Source: Oscillospiraceae bacterium (lineage in GTDB: Bacteria > Bacillota > Clostridia > Oscillospirales > CAG-272). From it: a stretch of DNA of 41,749 bases. The translations under genes were made by a program, and so were the position numbers. The DNA is taken from the NCBI GenBank assembly GCA_015064545.1, contig SVSA01000007.1, positions 1-41,749 of the forward strand, given 5' to 3'. This document shows, in pieces, positions 1 to 8,129 of the stretch. Within the stretch, counting starts at the first letter, position 1. Every line of letters starts with the position of its first letter. Under the pieces are notes generated by a model. The model did no database searches and had not been told where the DNA came from. It worked only from the letters and a program-made list of their open reading frames with translations.

Positions 1-363
1 ATAGCTGCGCAGGCAGGGCATGCCTGTATTGAAGCTATTTTGATGGCACTAAGTAAAGAAGAGCGCATGGACGAGTTCGAAATGACTGCGGATGGACTTG
101 CTTTGAAGAATACTGACAAGCCAACCTCTCCATTGTCTGATTGGTTTATGTATGGTTGTGCTAAGGTGTGTGTATACGTGGATTCCGAGGAAGCGCTACT
201 GGATATCGCGAAGAAAGCAGAGGAGAGAGGAATTATAGCATCCGTTATCACGGATGTAGGAATGACAGAATTTCATGGGATACCCACTAAAACTTGTCTT
301 GCGTTAGAGCCTTTATCGGCCGATGTTGCAGACGAATTGACAGGGACTTTACCTTTGTATTAA
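1..363 (+). CDS. Peptidyl-tRNA hydrolase 2 (PTH2) family protein, 3' part only
   Basis: The frame is open from the first base, so the start lies outside the window; 120 residues are visible. PTH2 enzymes cleave the ester bond of peptidyl-tRNA released from stalled ribosomes. The visible part begins with IAAQAGHACIEA, matching the PTH2 'KxAAQxxHAA' helix, and continues with the KVCVYVDSEEALLDIAKKA strand-helix, the 'VITDVGMTEF' segment (family VIxDAGxTQ) and a C-terminal ELTGTLPLY (family VTGHLKLY). The usual DAGRTQ is here DVGMTEF, so it is a divergent member; the related DUF2000 group is an alternative. It has no functional link to the genes that follow and is separated from them by 389 bases. 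Confidence 0.8.
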   Translation: MAAQAGHACIEAILMALSKEERMDEFEMTADGLALKNTDKPTSPLSDWFMYGCAKVCVYVDSEEALLDIAKKAEERGIIASVITDVGMTEFHGIPTKTCLALEPLSADVADELTGTLPLY

Positions 364-434
364 AGGTTCCAAATTGTTGGCCAAACTCCGAAAAAAGCAC
401 TTGCTTAAGGTTTCTTCTCATAAGGATGTTTACC

Positions 435-482
435 GTAGGGGAGACCATTGGTCGCCCGCTGTCGTTCGATGAATGTCCCTAC
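435..482. repeat. Short inverted-repeat element
   Basis: GTAGGG at 435-440 and CCCTAC at 477-482 are exact inverted ends. Inside them, AGACC-ATT-GGTCG (442-454) is a further imperfect dyad. GTAGGGGACAT recurs at 591-601. This resembles small intergenic palindromic repeats seen in Clostridia, but no second full copy occurs in this window, so the repeat status is an inference. Confidence 0.35.
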
Positions 483-691
483 AAACACAAAGCGGCAGAA
501 GGGATGGCGGTCGGTTGTTTTACGGCAGCGCATGGCAGGAACGGAAGGGAGAAGGCCGCTTCCACCCCAAGGCAATTCCGGCGCGCTGAGGTAGGGGACA
601 TAGTCATGGCGGATTTATGGTAAAATCATATTTCTGTACGATATTTCTTATTATGACACGATTTTTCATAGAAAAATCAAACGCTTTGCGG

Positions 692-697
692 TATAAT
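692..697 (+). promoter_or_regulatory. Probable -10 box of the nucleotidyltransferase-kinase operon
   Basis: A perfect TATAAT lies 55 bases before the start codon. No good -35 is found at 16-18 bases upstream, so an activator or a weak promoter is possible. Confidence 0.35.
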
Positions 698-752
698 AAT
701 GGTAAATACAATCGCTCTTACGCAGCGAGAGAAAAATGAGGAGGATACCCAC

Positions 753-1577
753 ATGGCAAACGCAACGCTTGTTGTTATGGCGGCAGGCATGGGAAGCCGT
801 TTTGGCGGTGTGAAGCAGCTGGAGCCGGTTGGTGCTCACGGCGAGGTACTGCTGGATTATTCGGTTTACGATGCCATCCGCGCCGGCTTTGACAAGGTGG
901 TCTTTATTATTAAAAAGGAGATTGAGGAGGATTTCAAGAAGCTGGCAGGCGACCGCATCGCCCGTCACGTTGAGGTTTCCTATGTCTTTCAGGAGAAGCC
1001 CGACCATCGGAAGAAGCCCTACGGCACCGGTGAGGCGATTCTCTGTACGGCCGCGGTGGTGGACACCCCCTTCGCGGTCATCAATGCCGACGATTTCTAC
1101 GGTGCCGACGCCTTCCGTCAGATCTATGAAGGACTGCGGCAGAAGGATGAATACTGCATGGTAGGCTACCGCCTTGCCAATACCCTGTCCGAAAACGGCT
1201 CGGTGTCGCGCGGGGTTTGCGAGATCGAGGACGGCTATATGGTCGATGTCACCGAGCATACTGCCATTACACGTGATACCGATTTGCCGGCTGACACGGT
1301 TGTATCCATGAATATGTGGGGACTTCAGCCCGATATTTTTCCGGAGCTTGCCAAGCAGTTCCGGGAGTTCCTGGCAACGGCCAACATCGAAAAGGATGAG
1401 TTTTTCATTCCCCGTGTCATTGACCGTGTCGTAAAAGAAAAGAAAAAGAAAGTCCGCGTCTATCAGACCTCGGCGGTCTGGTATGGGATGACCTACCGCG
1501 AGGACAAGGACAAGGTGGCACTGGCCATCGATGATATGACAACAAAAGGGATCTATCCGAAGGAGCTTTGGTCATGA
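753..1577 (+). CDS. Sugar-phosphate nucleotidyltransferase (NTP_transferase family)
   Basis: This 274-residue protein has the NTP_transferase fold that joins a nucleotide to a sugar 1-phosphate. The nucleotide-binding loop AAGMGSRFGG (from residue 10) opens the protein. NADDFYG, with metal-binding Asp113 and Asp114, follows the YGTGEAIL segment. The ATG at 753 is chosen because GAGGAGG lies at the right distance before it and the family's first beta strand starts directly after it. The gene overlaps the next one by 4 bases (ATGA), so the two are translationally coupled. The partner is an N-acetylhexosamine 1-kinase-like protein, which suggests that this enzyme activates the kinase product, as in UDP-HexNAc or UDP-hexose formation. 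The exact nucleotide and sugar cannot be read from the sequence. Confidence 0.85.
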   Translation: MANATLVVMAAGMGSRFGGVKQLEPVGAHGEVLLDYSVYDAIRAGFDKVVFIIKKEIEEDFKKLAGDRIARHVEVSYVFQEKPDHRKKPYGTGEAILCTAAVVDTPFAVINADDFYGADAFRQIYEGLRQKDEYCMVGYRLANTLSENGSVSRGVCEIEDGYMVDVTEHTAITRDTDLPADTVVSMNMWGLQPDIFPELAKQFREFLATANIEKDEFFIPRVIDRVVKEKKKKVRVYQTSAVWYGMTYREDKDKVALAIDDMTTKGIYPKELWS

Positions 1578-2680
1578 CAGAAATCAAGGAAATTGTCTCG
1601 CATTTTGCGATTGATGCCCGCTATCTGATGGCAGAGCCCTATGGCTGCGGCCATATCAATCGCACCTACTGTGTCTATTTTGATTGCGAAAGCCGCCCTC
1701 CCATGCGTGTGATTTTGCAAAAAATCAATACCTCTATCTTTCGTGATCCCCAAGGCCTCATGAAGAATATTCTTCTGGTGACCGATCATATCCGGCAAAA
1801 GAACAAGACCTCGCCCCATGCCGATCGTTGCACCCTGACGGTCATCCCCACAAAAGACGGTCGGCCCTATTACGAAACCGAGACAGGGGACTGCTATCGG
1901 GCGTATGTTTTCGTCGAAAACAGCTTCAGCTTACAGCAAGTGGAGAATGCCGCTCAGTTTGAGAGTCTTGCCGCGACCTTCGGTGAATTCCAGAATCAGC
2001 TGGCCGACTTCGATGCTTCCCAATTAAGCGAATCGATTCCCGATTTCCACAACACCGCCAAGCGGTACGAGGCCTTTGAGGCGGCGGTAGAAGCCAATCT
2101 CGCCGGCCGCGCCGATACGGTTGCCGAGGAGATCGCTTTCGCGAAGGCAAGAAAGGTCGACGCCTCTCGGTTGGTGGAGGAGCTGAAGGCAGGGAATCTG
2201 CCGCTCCGAGTGACTCACAACGATACCAAGCTGAATAATGTTCTGTTTGACGCCGACAGCGGCAAGGCCGTTTGCGTGATCGATCTCGATACGGTCATGC
2301 CGGGATTGGTTCACTACGATTTCGGTGACAGTATCCGCTTTGGCGCCAGCACCGCCGCCGAGGATGAAAAGGATCTGTCCAAGGTGTCGATGGATCTTGC
2401 TCTCTTTGAAGCCTATACGCGCGGTTTCCTTGCCTCCTGCGGCAAGGCTCTGACCGAGAAGGAGATTGCCTATCTGCCCTTTAGCGCTAAGCTGCTGACT
2501 TATGAGTGCGGTATTCGCTTCCTTACCGACTATCTGAACGGCGATACCTATTTTAAGATCCATTATCCCGAGCAAAATCTCGACCGTTGCCGCACCCAGT
2601 TTAAGCTGGTTGCCGATATGGAGAAGAAAATGGCAGAGATGGACCGCATTGTCAAGCGACTGTACGGAGAGCTCAAATAA
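1574..2680 (+). CDS. N-acetylhexosamine 1-kinase-like phosphotransferase (APH family)
   Basis: A 368-residue cytosolic kinase of the aminoglycoside-phosphotransferase superfamily, close in motifs to NahK, which phosphorylates GlcNAc or GalNAc at C1. Visible motifs are GCGHINRTY near residue 18, the ILQKINTSIF strand with its Lys, the catalytic loop THNDTKLNNVLFD with Asp217, and the metal-binding IDLDTVMPG (Asp237 and Asp239) followed by YDFGDSIRFGA. The start at 1574 overlaps the preceding stop codon in ATGA. With the nucleotidyltransferase it would make an activated hexosamine from free sugar. In bifidobacteria NahK sits with a lacto-N-biose phosphorylase; no phosphorylase is present here. 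Specificity is inferred by family only. Confidence 0.85.
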   Translation: MTEIKEIVSHFAIDARYLMAEPYGCGHINRTYCVYFDCESRPPMRVILQKINTSIFRDPQGLMKNILLVTDHIRQKNKTSPHADRCTLTVIPTKDGRPYYETETGDCYRAYVFVENSFSLQQVENAAQFESLAATFGEFQNQLADFDASQLSESIPDFHNTAKRYEAFEAAVEANLAGRADTVAEEIAFAKARKVDASRLVEELKAGNLPLRVTHNDTKLNNVLFDADSGKAVCVIDLDTVMPGLVHYDFGDSIRFGASTAAEDEKDLSKVSMDLALFEAYTRGFLASCGKALTEKEIAYLPFSAKLLTYECGIRFLTDYLNGDTYFKIHYPEQNLDRCRTQFKLVADMEKKMAEMDRIVKRLYGELK

Positions 2681-2738
2681 CGGCAGGATCAACCCGCCGT
2701 GACGCGCGATCCCTCATACCGATACGAATATTGACAAA

Positions 2739-2787
2739 AGCATCGCGGATGGCAGCCGTAACCGATTGCCTCGGCGGTGCTTTTTTT
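2739..2787 (+). terminator. Likely intrinsic terminator of the kinase operon
   Basis: AGCATCGC (2739-2746) can pair with GCGGTGCT (2774-2781, one G-T pair) and is followed by seven T bases (2781-2787). The loop is long and may fold further. Confidence 0.55.
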
Positions 2788-2812
2788 CGCTTGCTGACGA
2801 TTCAAACAGGTA

Positions 2813-2840
2813 TTGAAATCCTCGAATTCTGTGATATAAT
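2813..2840 (+). promoter_or_regulatory. Promoter of the S15/CocE hydrolase gene
   Basis: TTGAAA (2813-2818), 16 bases, then TATAAT (2835-2840) preceded by TGTGA, an extended -10. The start codon follows 60 bases downstream. Confidence 0.7.
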
Positions 2841-2900
2841 ATAAGAGGATGACATCGCACTCTCCCGAACGGTATTGCCAAAGAAAGTTGAGAAGCCTGC

Positions 2901-4457
2901 ATGCACCATTGTTTTTATACCTATTTGACGCTCAATCATGAGCGGTTTTTCACAATTTGTATCTTGCCTGACGCCGTCGGAACCTTTCCGATTGTTATTT
3001 CGCGCTCGCCGTATGTCAAGCACACGGTGGACCTGCCCGAAGAAACCCTGGTGCAAGCGTATTATCAAACGGTTAAGCCGTGGGTGGAGCGCGGCTATGC
3101 GGTTCTTTTTCAGCATTGCAGGGGGCAGGGCAAGAGCACGGGCGCTTTTGTGCCGTATCTTCACGAAAGGGAGGATGGCCTTGCCTTTCGCGCCTGGATC
3201 CGAAGCCAGCCGTTCTATCGGGGAGAGCTGTATTTGTTGGGCGCAAGCTATACGGCCTCGCTTCATTATGCGACGGCTCCGTTTGAGCCCGATGTCAAGG
3301 GCGCTGTGTTTGAGGTTCAGGACAGCGAGCGCTATCGGCTTTGGTACCGTAACGGACAAATGCGAAGGGGCCATGCCTGTTGGCATTTCGGGCTCTATAA
3401 GGATAAATGTGTGCGGAACAAAGCCTTTAACATGGATTCCTTCTCGTCACTGCCGCTCAAAGGACTTTCTGTGCGCGCTTTGGGCGAAACAGCGGAGGAT
3501 TTTGAAGGAATGCTGGAGGCCTCCTCACCGTCACACGCCTTTTGGTCGACACGGCTTGGCGGAAGCGATACCAAGGACGCGGTTCTTCATGCCAATATTC
3601 CCATCCTGCTGACGACGGGCTACCATGATTATTATGTCGGCGGTGTCTTTACGATGTGGCGGCAGATGGACGAACAAACAAAGCGAAAAAGCGCCTTACT
3701 CGTTTCTCCGTATAACCATGGCGATGGGTATTCGGACGATTACGGCATTTCCTTTCCGAAAGGACAAAGGCGGCAAGCCTTTGGCGGGGATTATCCCATC
3801 GCTTGGTTTGACTATATCCGAAAAGGAACGCCCTTGCCGTTTGAAACCGGGACGATTACCTATTACCGTACGTTTGAAAACGTATGGCAGAAGGATTATG
3901 ATAAGACCGCAACAACGCCCTTGGTTCTTCCCTTGGGCACCGGCATTTCTTCGTTTGAGTACGATCCGCTTTGCCCGCCGTCTTTCCGGCAAGACGGGCT
4001 TGTGGCCGAGGAGGTAAGCGGACGGCCCGATGTTTTGCGTATTTGCACCCCGCCGTTTGCGGCAGACACCTTTGTGAAGGGACAAATGACGGCTGCCTTG
4101 GCGGTGGAAACCACGGTTCTCGACACATCGGTTTATGTGCGCATCAGCCTCAAGAAGGCCGACTATACCTATGTGCTTCGCCACGATATCACCTCGCTTG
4201 GCTATCAAGAGGGCGAGTATCGCGAGAACAGTGTGGCTGTCCTGCATTTTTGCTTTGATGACTATGCGTTTCTTATACAAAAAGGAGAATGCCTGCAGAT
4301 CGATATTTCTGCCACGGACAAGAATTCCTATGTTTGCCATACAAACAAAAAGGGCGCGTATTATTGGCAAACCGAGACCGAACGGGCGATAACGCGCGTC
4401 CATCTTGAAAAATCGTACTTGTGTCTTCCGGTGGAATCGTCAAGTGATAGGGGCTAA
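2901..4457 (+). CDS. CocE/NonD (peptidase S15-like) family hydrolase
   Basis: A 518-residue alpha/beta hydrolase of the X-Pro dipeptidyl-peptidase / cocaine-esterase superfamily. After the RSPYVK segment come the oxyanion region QHCRGQGKSTG and the nucleophile elbow GASYTAS with Ser116, where the usual motif is GxSYxG and the last Gly is replaced by Ala. Asp243 (GYHDYYVGG) and His273 (YNHGDGYSDD) complete the triad. The last 190 residues fit the C-terminal jelly-roll typical of this group. There is no signal peptide, so it acts in the cytosol. It stands alone, with its own promoter and a strong terminator. The ribosome binding site before the ATG is weak. The substrate may be a peptide, an ester or an acylated sugar and cannot be decided here. 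Confidence 0.85.
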   Translation: MHHCFYTYLTLNHERFFTICILPDAVGTFPIVISRSPYVKHTVDLPEETLVQAYYQTVKPWVERGYAVLFQHCRGQGKSTGAFVPYLHEREDGLAFRAWIRSQPFYRGELYLLGASYTASLHYATAPFEPDVKGAVFEVQDSERYRLWYRNGQMRRGHACWHFGLYKDKCVRNKAFNMDSFSSLPLKGLSVRALGETAEDFEGMLEASSPSHAFWSTRLGGSDTKDAVLHANIPILLTTGYHDYYVGGVFTMWRQMDEQTKRKSALLVSPYNHGDGYSDDYGISFPKGQRRQAFGGDYPIAWFDYIRKGTPLPFETGTITYYRTFENVWQKDYDKTATTPLVLPLGTGISSFEYDPLCPPSFRQDGLVAEEVSGRPDVLRICTPPFAADTFVKGQMTAALAVETTVLDTSVYVRISLKKADYTYVLRHDITSLGYQEGEYRENSVAVLHFCFDDYAFLIQKGECLQIDISATDKNSYVCHTNKKGAYYWQTETERAITRVHLEKSYLCLPVESSSDRG

Positions 4458-4500
4458 AAACACCTCAAGCCGAACGAGGATGTTCGGCTTGAGGTGTTTT
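4457..4500. terminator. Perfect bidirectional intrinsic terminator
   Basis: A 19-base-pair uninterrupted stem (4457-4475 with 4482-4500) has a six-base loop. The right arm runs into TTTTCTTTT and the left arm is preceded by A bases, so it works for both the hydrolase gene (+) and the convergent PHP gene (-). It begins on the last base of the hydrolase stop codon. Confidence 0.92.
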
Positions 4501-4619
4501 CTTTTCGCCGTCGGAGGCGGTAAGGCCTGGGAAGGAAGGTGCTTCAGCTTGCGGATTTCCCTTCGCCGTAACGGTTGTACAGCGGATGGCTTATTACGGT
4601 AAGGGCGCGGCTATGGCTG

Positions 4620-5837
4620 TTAACTCCGTTCTACCCAGATCGGACTGGTCCAGCCGAAGCGTCGGTCGGCGAGCTCGACGCGCAGATAATAAAAATCGGT
4701 ATCGTTTTCCTGGCTATAGTCGAGGATCAGCTCTCGTCCGTAGGTAAAGATCATATAGTTGCGGCCGTTTTTGACCAGTGTGACGGCCTTGATCGGAACA
4801 TCGGCCTTGACCTCGAAGAAGATCCGCAGATCCCGTTCCGCAGGACGCTTTATGGCTTCGCCCATCCAATGCTCGTTGATGCGGAAATCGATGACAACAC
4901 GGCCGCCCATCGCGCCATCGGGCTTGCCGCGCATATAGGCGAAGGTGCGCTTGGCTGAAAGCGCGTCAAAAATCGCTTCATGCGTGTTTTCGGCTGCCCA
5001 CACGCCGGTTACCCCGGGATACATGGCCGAATATCCCAAGGATGCCTCATACTGCCCGTTTTTGCCGTGGTGGTCATCACTGCCGCCGATACAGCCGATC
5101 CTGGCGCCACGGCGGAGCGCGTCCTGATAAAATCCGCCCTCGCAGGCCACGCCTGCCGTAAAGCCGGGATTTCCCATATATTCGGCCGGATCGCCGCGCG
5201 AGATGATCTCCATCAGCGGCGGCATCTGTTCGATTTCCGGCCGCAGGAAATCGCCGCCTGCCGAAAGATCGTAGGTGTCGTGGGGAACCGCGAGGATATG
5301 CGGATCGGCAAGGAGACGGCGGTAACCGGCCTCGGTCAATTCGCCGGGGTGCTCATCGCGGAACATCGCGGCATTGTCATCGCGGAAATAGAGAATCATA
5401 TTGCCGAAAAACGGATAAGAATCGCGCTCATAGGCGAGAATGGTGGTAAATGTTCCGTCCTCGCGGTATTCCTTCACCTTCCGCTTGATCAGCTCCCATG
5501 GGGAATGGACGCCGCCCTCCCAAAGCGTCGGCTGTCCGACACCGCCGTGATCGTGATCGGTCAGCGCGGCAAAGTCCAGCTTGGCGATATCGCGGATGCC
5601 CTGAAAATAGGAATCGATATCGACGGTGCCGTCTGAAAGCCGGCTATGTCCGTGCAGCTCGCCGGAAAACGGCTTCAGGGTCGGAGCAGGCGGATCAAAC
5701 CGGCGGCGCGCACGGCTCATCTCGCAAAAAAGGGCGTCACGGTCATCGGAAATCGGCCCGTAAACGATGTCGGTAAAAGCGCGGCAACGGCCGGGGGTAT
5801 CGTAGCGTCTGGCTTGGTATTTGTCGGGATGCTTCAT
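4620..5837 (-). CDS. PHP-domain metallohydrolase (CehA/McbA-like)
   Basis: A 405-residue cytosolic protein with a polymerase-and-histidinol-phosphatase (PHP) metal site. The motifs are GELHGHSRLSDGT (His62, His64, Asp69), ALTDHDHGG (Asp94, His95, Asp96, His97), a later VPHDTYDLS and GGSDDHHGK. These supply the ligands of a two- or three-metal phosphoesterase or amidase site. The C-terminal roughly 85 residues look like a beta-sandwich, as found in CehA-type proteins. The ATG at 5837 has AAAGGACAGG upstream and a consensus promoter behind it. It is divergent from the SGNH hydrolase operon, with about 220 bases between the start codons. The substrate is unknown; a role in the same glycan breakdown is only inferred from position. 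Confidence 0.8.
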   Translation of the reverse strand: MKHPDKYQARRYDTPGRCRAFTDIVYGPISDDRDALFCEMSRARRRFDPPAPTLKPFSGELHGHSRLSDGTVDIDSYFQGIRDIAKLDFAALTDHDHGGVGQPTLWEGGVHSPWELIKRKVKEYREDGTFTTILAYERDSYPFFGNMILYFRDDNAAMFRDEHPGELTEAGYRRLLADPHILAVPHDTYDLSAGGDFLRPEIEQMPPLMEIISRGDPAEYMGNPGFTAGVACEGGFYQDALRRGARIGCIGGSDDHHGKNGQYEASLGYSAMYPGVTGVWAAENTHEAIFDALSAKRTFAYMRGKPDGAMGGRVVIDFRINEHWMGEAIKRPAERDLRIFFEVKADVPIKAVTLVKNGRNYMIFTYGRELILDYSQENDTDFYYLRVELADRRFGWTSPIWVERS

Positions 5838-5887
5838 ATTCGTCCTGTCCTTTCGGGGAGGCTGGAGAAATCGCTTTGTCTATACGC

Positions 5888-5916
5888 ATTATAGCATGGC
5901 CGAGCGGCGGTGTCAA
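5888..5916 (-). promoter_or_regulatory. Consensus promoter of the PHP gene
   Basis: On the minus strand TTGACA (5911-5916), 17 bases and TATAAT (5888-5893) are perfect matches to the vegetative sigma-factor consensus. Confidence 0.85.
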
Positions 5917-5965
5917 GAGACGGCCAGTCTTGGGGCTTCCTTCGGTACAAACGGCCGCTTTCGAA

Positions 5966-5994
5966 TTGACAGGCGATGGTGTTTGTGATATAAT
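5966..5994 (+). promoter_or_regulatory. Consensus promoter of the SGNH hydrolase operon
   Basis: TTGACA (5966-5971), 17 bases, TATAAT (5989-5994), with TGTGA before the -10. It is divergent from the PHP promoter, with 49 bases between the two -35 boxes, leaving room for a shared regulator. Confidence 0.85.
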
Positions 5995-6056
5995 GAAACC
6001 ATGCTTGAAAAACGGCCGATTGGCCGCGACAAGACAAAAAGTACAGGAGAGAGACC

Positions 6057-7184
6057 ATGACAATTCAAGCAATCGATAAGAATTTTGATACCTCCTTTGA
6101 GGCGCCGTCGGACATTGTGTGGTTTTCTGTCCGAGAAGCGCCGTTTCAGACCTATGGGATCTGCTATTCCGAGGAGGAGGGCTTATACCGTCGTTTGCCG
6201 AAGGCGGTTGCCGATGCCGTGAGCCCCGGTGTTGCGCATCTTGCCAAGCACACGGCGGGCGGACGGGTGCGCTTTGCGACCGACTCCCCCTTTGTCATGT
6301 TGCGCGCGGTTGAGCCGTACGAGGAGCCGTTTTCGCATATGACGGTTTGCGGGAAGTATGGCTTTACACTGTTTTCGGATAACCGCTTCTGCGGCACCTA
6401 TATGCCATCTTATCCGCAGCTTTGGCAGGCGGTTACCGAGGAGCCGCACCGCATCGTCTTTGACGGCATCCGCTATCCGCCGTTTTATCAGGAGGGAAGG
6501 CTCTGTCAGACCGAGCTGTTTTTCCCGCTTTACAGCGCGGTTAATGAGGTGTATATCGGCTTGAAAAAGGGAAGCGTCCTGGCGGAGCCGATTCCCTATT
6601 CCTATCCCTCGCCGGTGATGTTCTACGGCTCGTCGATCACGCAGGGCGGCTGCGCCGGTAAGCCCGCGGACGACTATGTGAACCGCCTGTGCCGTATGCT
6701 CGATACCGATATTCTGAATTTGGGCTTTTCGGGCAGTGCCAAGGCCGAGCAGACCATGGTCGAGTATCTGTCCTCGTTGAATCCGTCGGTTTTTGTGATG
6801 GATTACGATTACAACGCGCCGGATGCCGCGCATTTGAGCCAAACGCATTTTGCGCTGTATCAGGCCTTTCGTGCGGCGCATTCCGAAACGCCGATTGTCA
6901 TAATGACGATGCCGGCCATTGCCGGCTACGAGGAAAAGCCGAGCCTGCAGGACCGTCGGGCCGTGATTGACGAAAGCTACCAGAAAGCCAAGGCATCCGG
7001 TGACCGGAATGTCTATCGGATCGATTGCTACGGGTGCTTCGGCGCGCTGCAAAACGGTGAATGCGGCACGGTGGATGACTGCCATCCCGATTCGCTCGGC
7101 TTCTTGCGCATGGCAGAGCGCGTTTATCCGCTGTTATATGCCCTGCTGAATCCCCATGCGCCCCGACAGGAGGAGAATCTGTGA
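6057..7184 (+). CDS. SGNH/GDSL-type hydrolase, two-domain esterase
   Basis: A 375-residue cytosolic protein. The first about 180 residues are a beta-rich domain of the SGNH_N type. The second domain is an SGNH hydrolase: block I FYGSSITQGG with nucleophile Ser193 (Ser replaces the usual Asp in GDS), block II LGFSGSAKAE with its oxyanion Gly, DYDYNAPD in place of the GxND block, and the DxxH pair Asp340/His343 in VDDCHPDSLGF. The family includes carbohydrate deacetylases and other esterases. The ATG at 6057 follows AGGAGAGAG. It overlaps the next SGNH gene by four bases, so the two are co-translated. Removal of acyl groups from an imported sugar is a reasonable inference; the substrate is unknown. 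Confidence 0.85.
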   Translation: MTIQAIDKNFDTSFEAPSDIVWFSVREAPFQTYGICYSEEEGLYRRLPKAVADAVSPGVAHLAKHTAGGRVRFATDSPFVMLRAVEPYEEPFSHMTVCGKYGFTLFSDNRFCGTYMPSYPQLWQAVTEEPHRIVFDGIRYPPFYQEGRLCQTELFFPLYSAVNEVYIGLKKGSVLAEPIPYSYPSPVMFYGSSITQGGCAGKPADDYVNRLCRMLDTDILNLGFSGSAKAEQTMVEYLSSLNPSVFVMDYDYNAPDAAHLSQTHFALYQAFRAAHSETPIVIMTMPAIAGYEEKPSLQDRRAVIDESYQKAKASGDRNVYRIDCYGCFGALQNGECGTVDDCHPDSLGFLRMAERVYPLLYALLNPHAPRQEENL

Positions 7185-7894
7185 GAAACATCCTAAAAAA
7201 ACGTCCCCTTTGGATCTCGGTGCTCGGCGATTCGATCAGTACGCTGAAGGGCTACAGCCGGCCGCCCGAGGCGGTGTTTTATGAGGGGGCGTACTGCTAC
7301 GAGGCCGGCATCTTCACGCCCGAGGATACCTGGTGGGGACAGCTGATTGCGTCACTTGGCGGATGCCTGCTTGTCAATCATTCGATTTCGGGCAGTATGG
7401 TTTGCAAGCACCGTCTTTGCGAGGCGCCGACCTACGGCTGCAGCGAGGAGCGTACCGCCGCCTTGGGACGGGACGGTCTGTCTCCCGATATGATTCTGAT
7501 CTTTTTGGGAATCAATGACTGGGGCTACGGTGTAACGCCGACCCCCCGCCATCATGGGGAAGCCGAGGACCCTGCGGTCTTCTCGGTGGCCTACCGCCTG
7601 ATGCTGGAAAAGCTGCGGCGGCAGTATCCCGACGCTACGCTTTGCTGCTTTACCCTGCCGATCAGCACCTGTACGGCACACAAGACGATGTCCTTTCCGT
7701 ATTGCTATGCCGGATGGCATATCGATGCCTATTGTGAGGCCATCCGCGATCGTGCGGCGGCCTATGGCTGCCGTCTGGTCGATTGGCGCCGAAGCGGTAT
7801 CCCTCACGACACCATCGATGGCTTTCACCCGAATGCCGACGGCATGAGGGTCTTGGCTGAAACCGCTGCCTCGTTTTTATCCCAAAACGATTAA
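7181..7894 (+). CDS. SGNH/GDSL hydrolase family protein
   Basis: A 237-residue cytosolic esterase-type protein with a single SGNH domain. Block I is VLGDSISTLKGY with Ser18. NHSISGSMV carries the Gly of block II, LGINDWGYG the Asn of block III, and DGFHPNADGM the Asp213/His216 pair. The start is GTG at 7181, supported by AGGAGGAGA just upstream and by the four-base overlap (GTGA) with the previous gene. It differs strongly from its upstream partner in sequence and lacks the beta-rich N-terminal domain, so the pair is not a recent duplication. The two may act on different acyl positions of one substrate; this is inference. Confidence 0.85.
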   Translation: MRNILKKRPLWISVLGDSISTLKGYSRPPEAVFYEGAYCYEAGIFTPEDTWWGQLIASLGGCLLVNHSISGSMVCKHRLCEAPTYGCSEERTAALGRDGLSPDMILIFLGINDWGYGVTPTPRHHGEAEDPAVFSVAYRLMLEKLRRQYPDATLCCFTLPISTCTAHKTMSFPYCYAGWHIDAYCEAIRDRAAAYGCRLVDWRRSGIPHDTIDGFHPNADGMRVLAETAASFLSQND

Positions 7895-7922
7895 CGACTG
7901 TTTGATCCGAATCGGTATAACC

Positions 7923-7952
7923 ATCGGCAGAGACGCTGTGTTCTCTGCCGAT
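7923..7952 (+). terminator. Hairpin after the SGNH operon
   Basis: ATCGGCAGAGA (7923-7933) pairs perfectly with TCTCTGCCGAT (7942-7952) around an eight-base loop. The following T tract is poor (CTGTCGTTTG), so termination may be partial. Confidence 0.6.
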
Positions 7953-8012
7953 CTGTCGTTTGTGATAGGGAGAAGAAGGGAAAACACGGTTCTGCTCCCG
8001 ATGATATTTTTC

Positions 8013-8041
8013 TTGCTTTTTCACGGAAATTGTGCTATACT
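8013..8041 (+). promoter_or_regulatory. Promoter of the AraC-family gene
   Basis: TTGCTT (8013-8018), 17 bases, TATACT (8036-8041) with an extended TGC before the -10. Confidence 0.7.
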
Positions 8042-8129
8042 GATCCTGAAGCAAGCCGCTTTTGGTGGATGATAGAAAAAGAACACGCATATCTTTCGGC
8101 ATTTGTTTACGATTGAGAAGGAGGGTAAC

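Larger units (their letters stand above)
364..752. other. Intergenic region, 389 bases, no gene seen
   Basis: Open frames here overlap the end of the PTH2 gene or lack a ribosome binding site and any family resemblance. The stretch holds a short imperfect inverted repeat (435-482) with a partial extra copy of its end at 591-601, and a likely -10 box at 692-697 for the downstream operon. Confidence 0.6.

Noticed and set aside
294..623. Frame of 109 codons after the PTH2 gene
   Set aside because: It overlaps the PTH2 end, crosses the inverted repeat and lacks a ribosome site.
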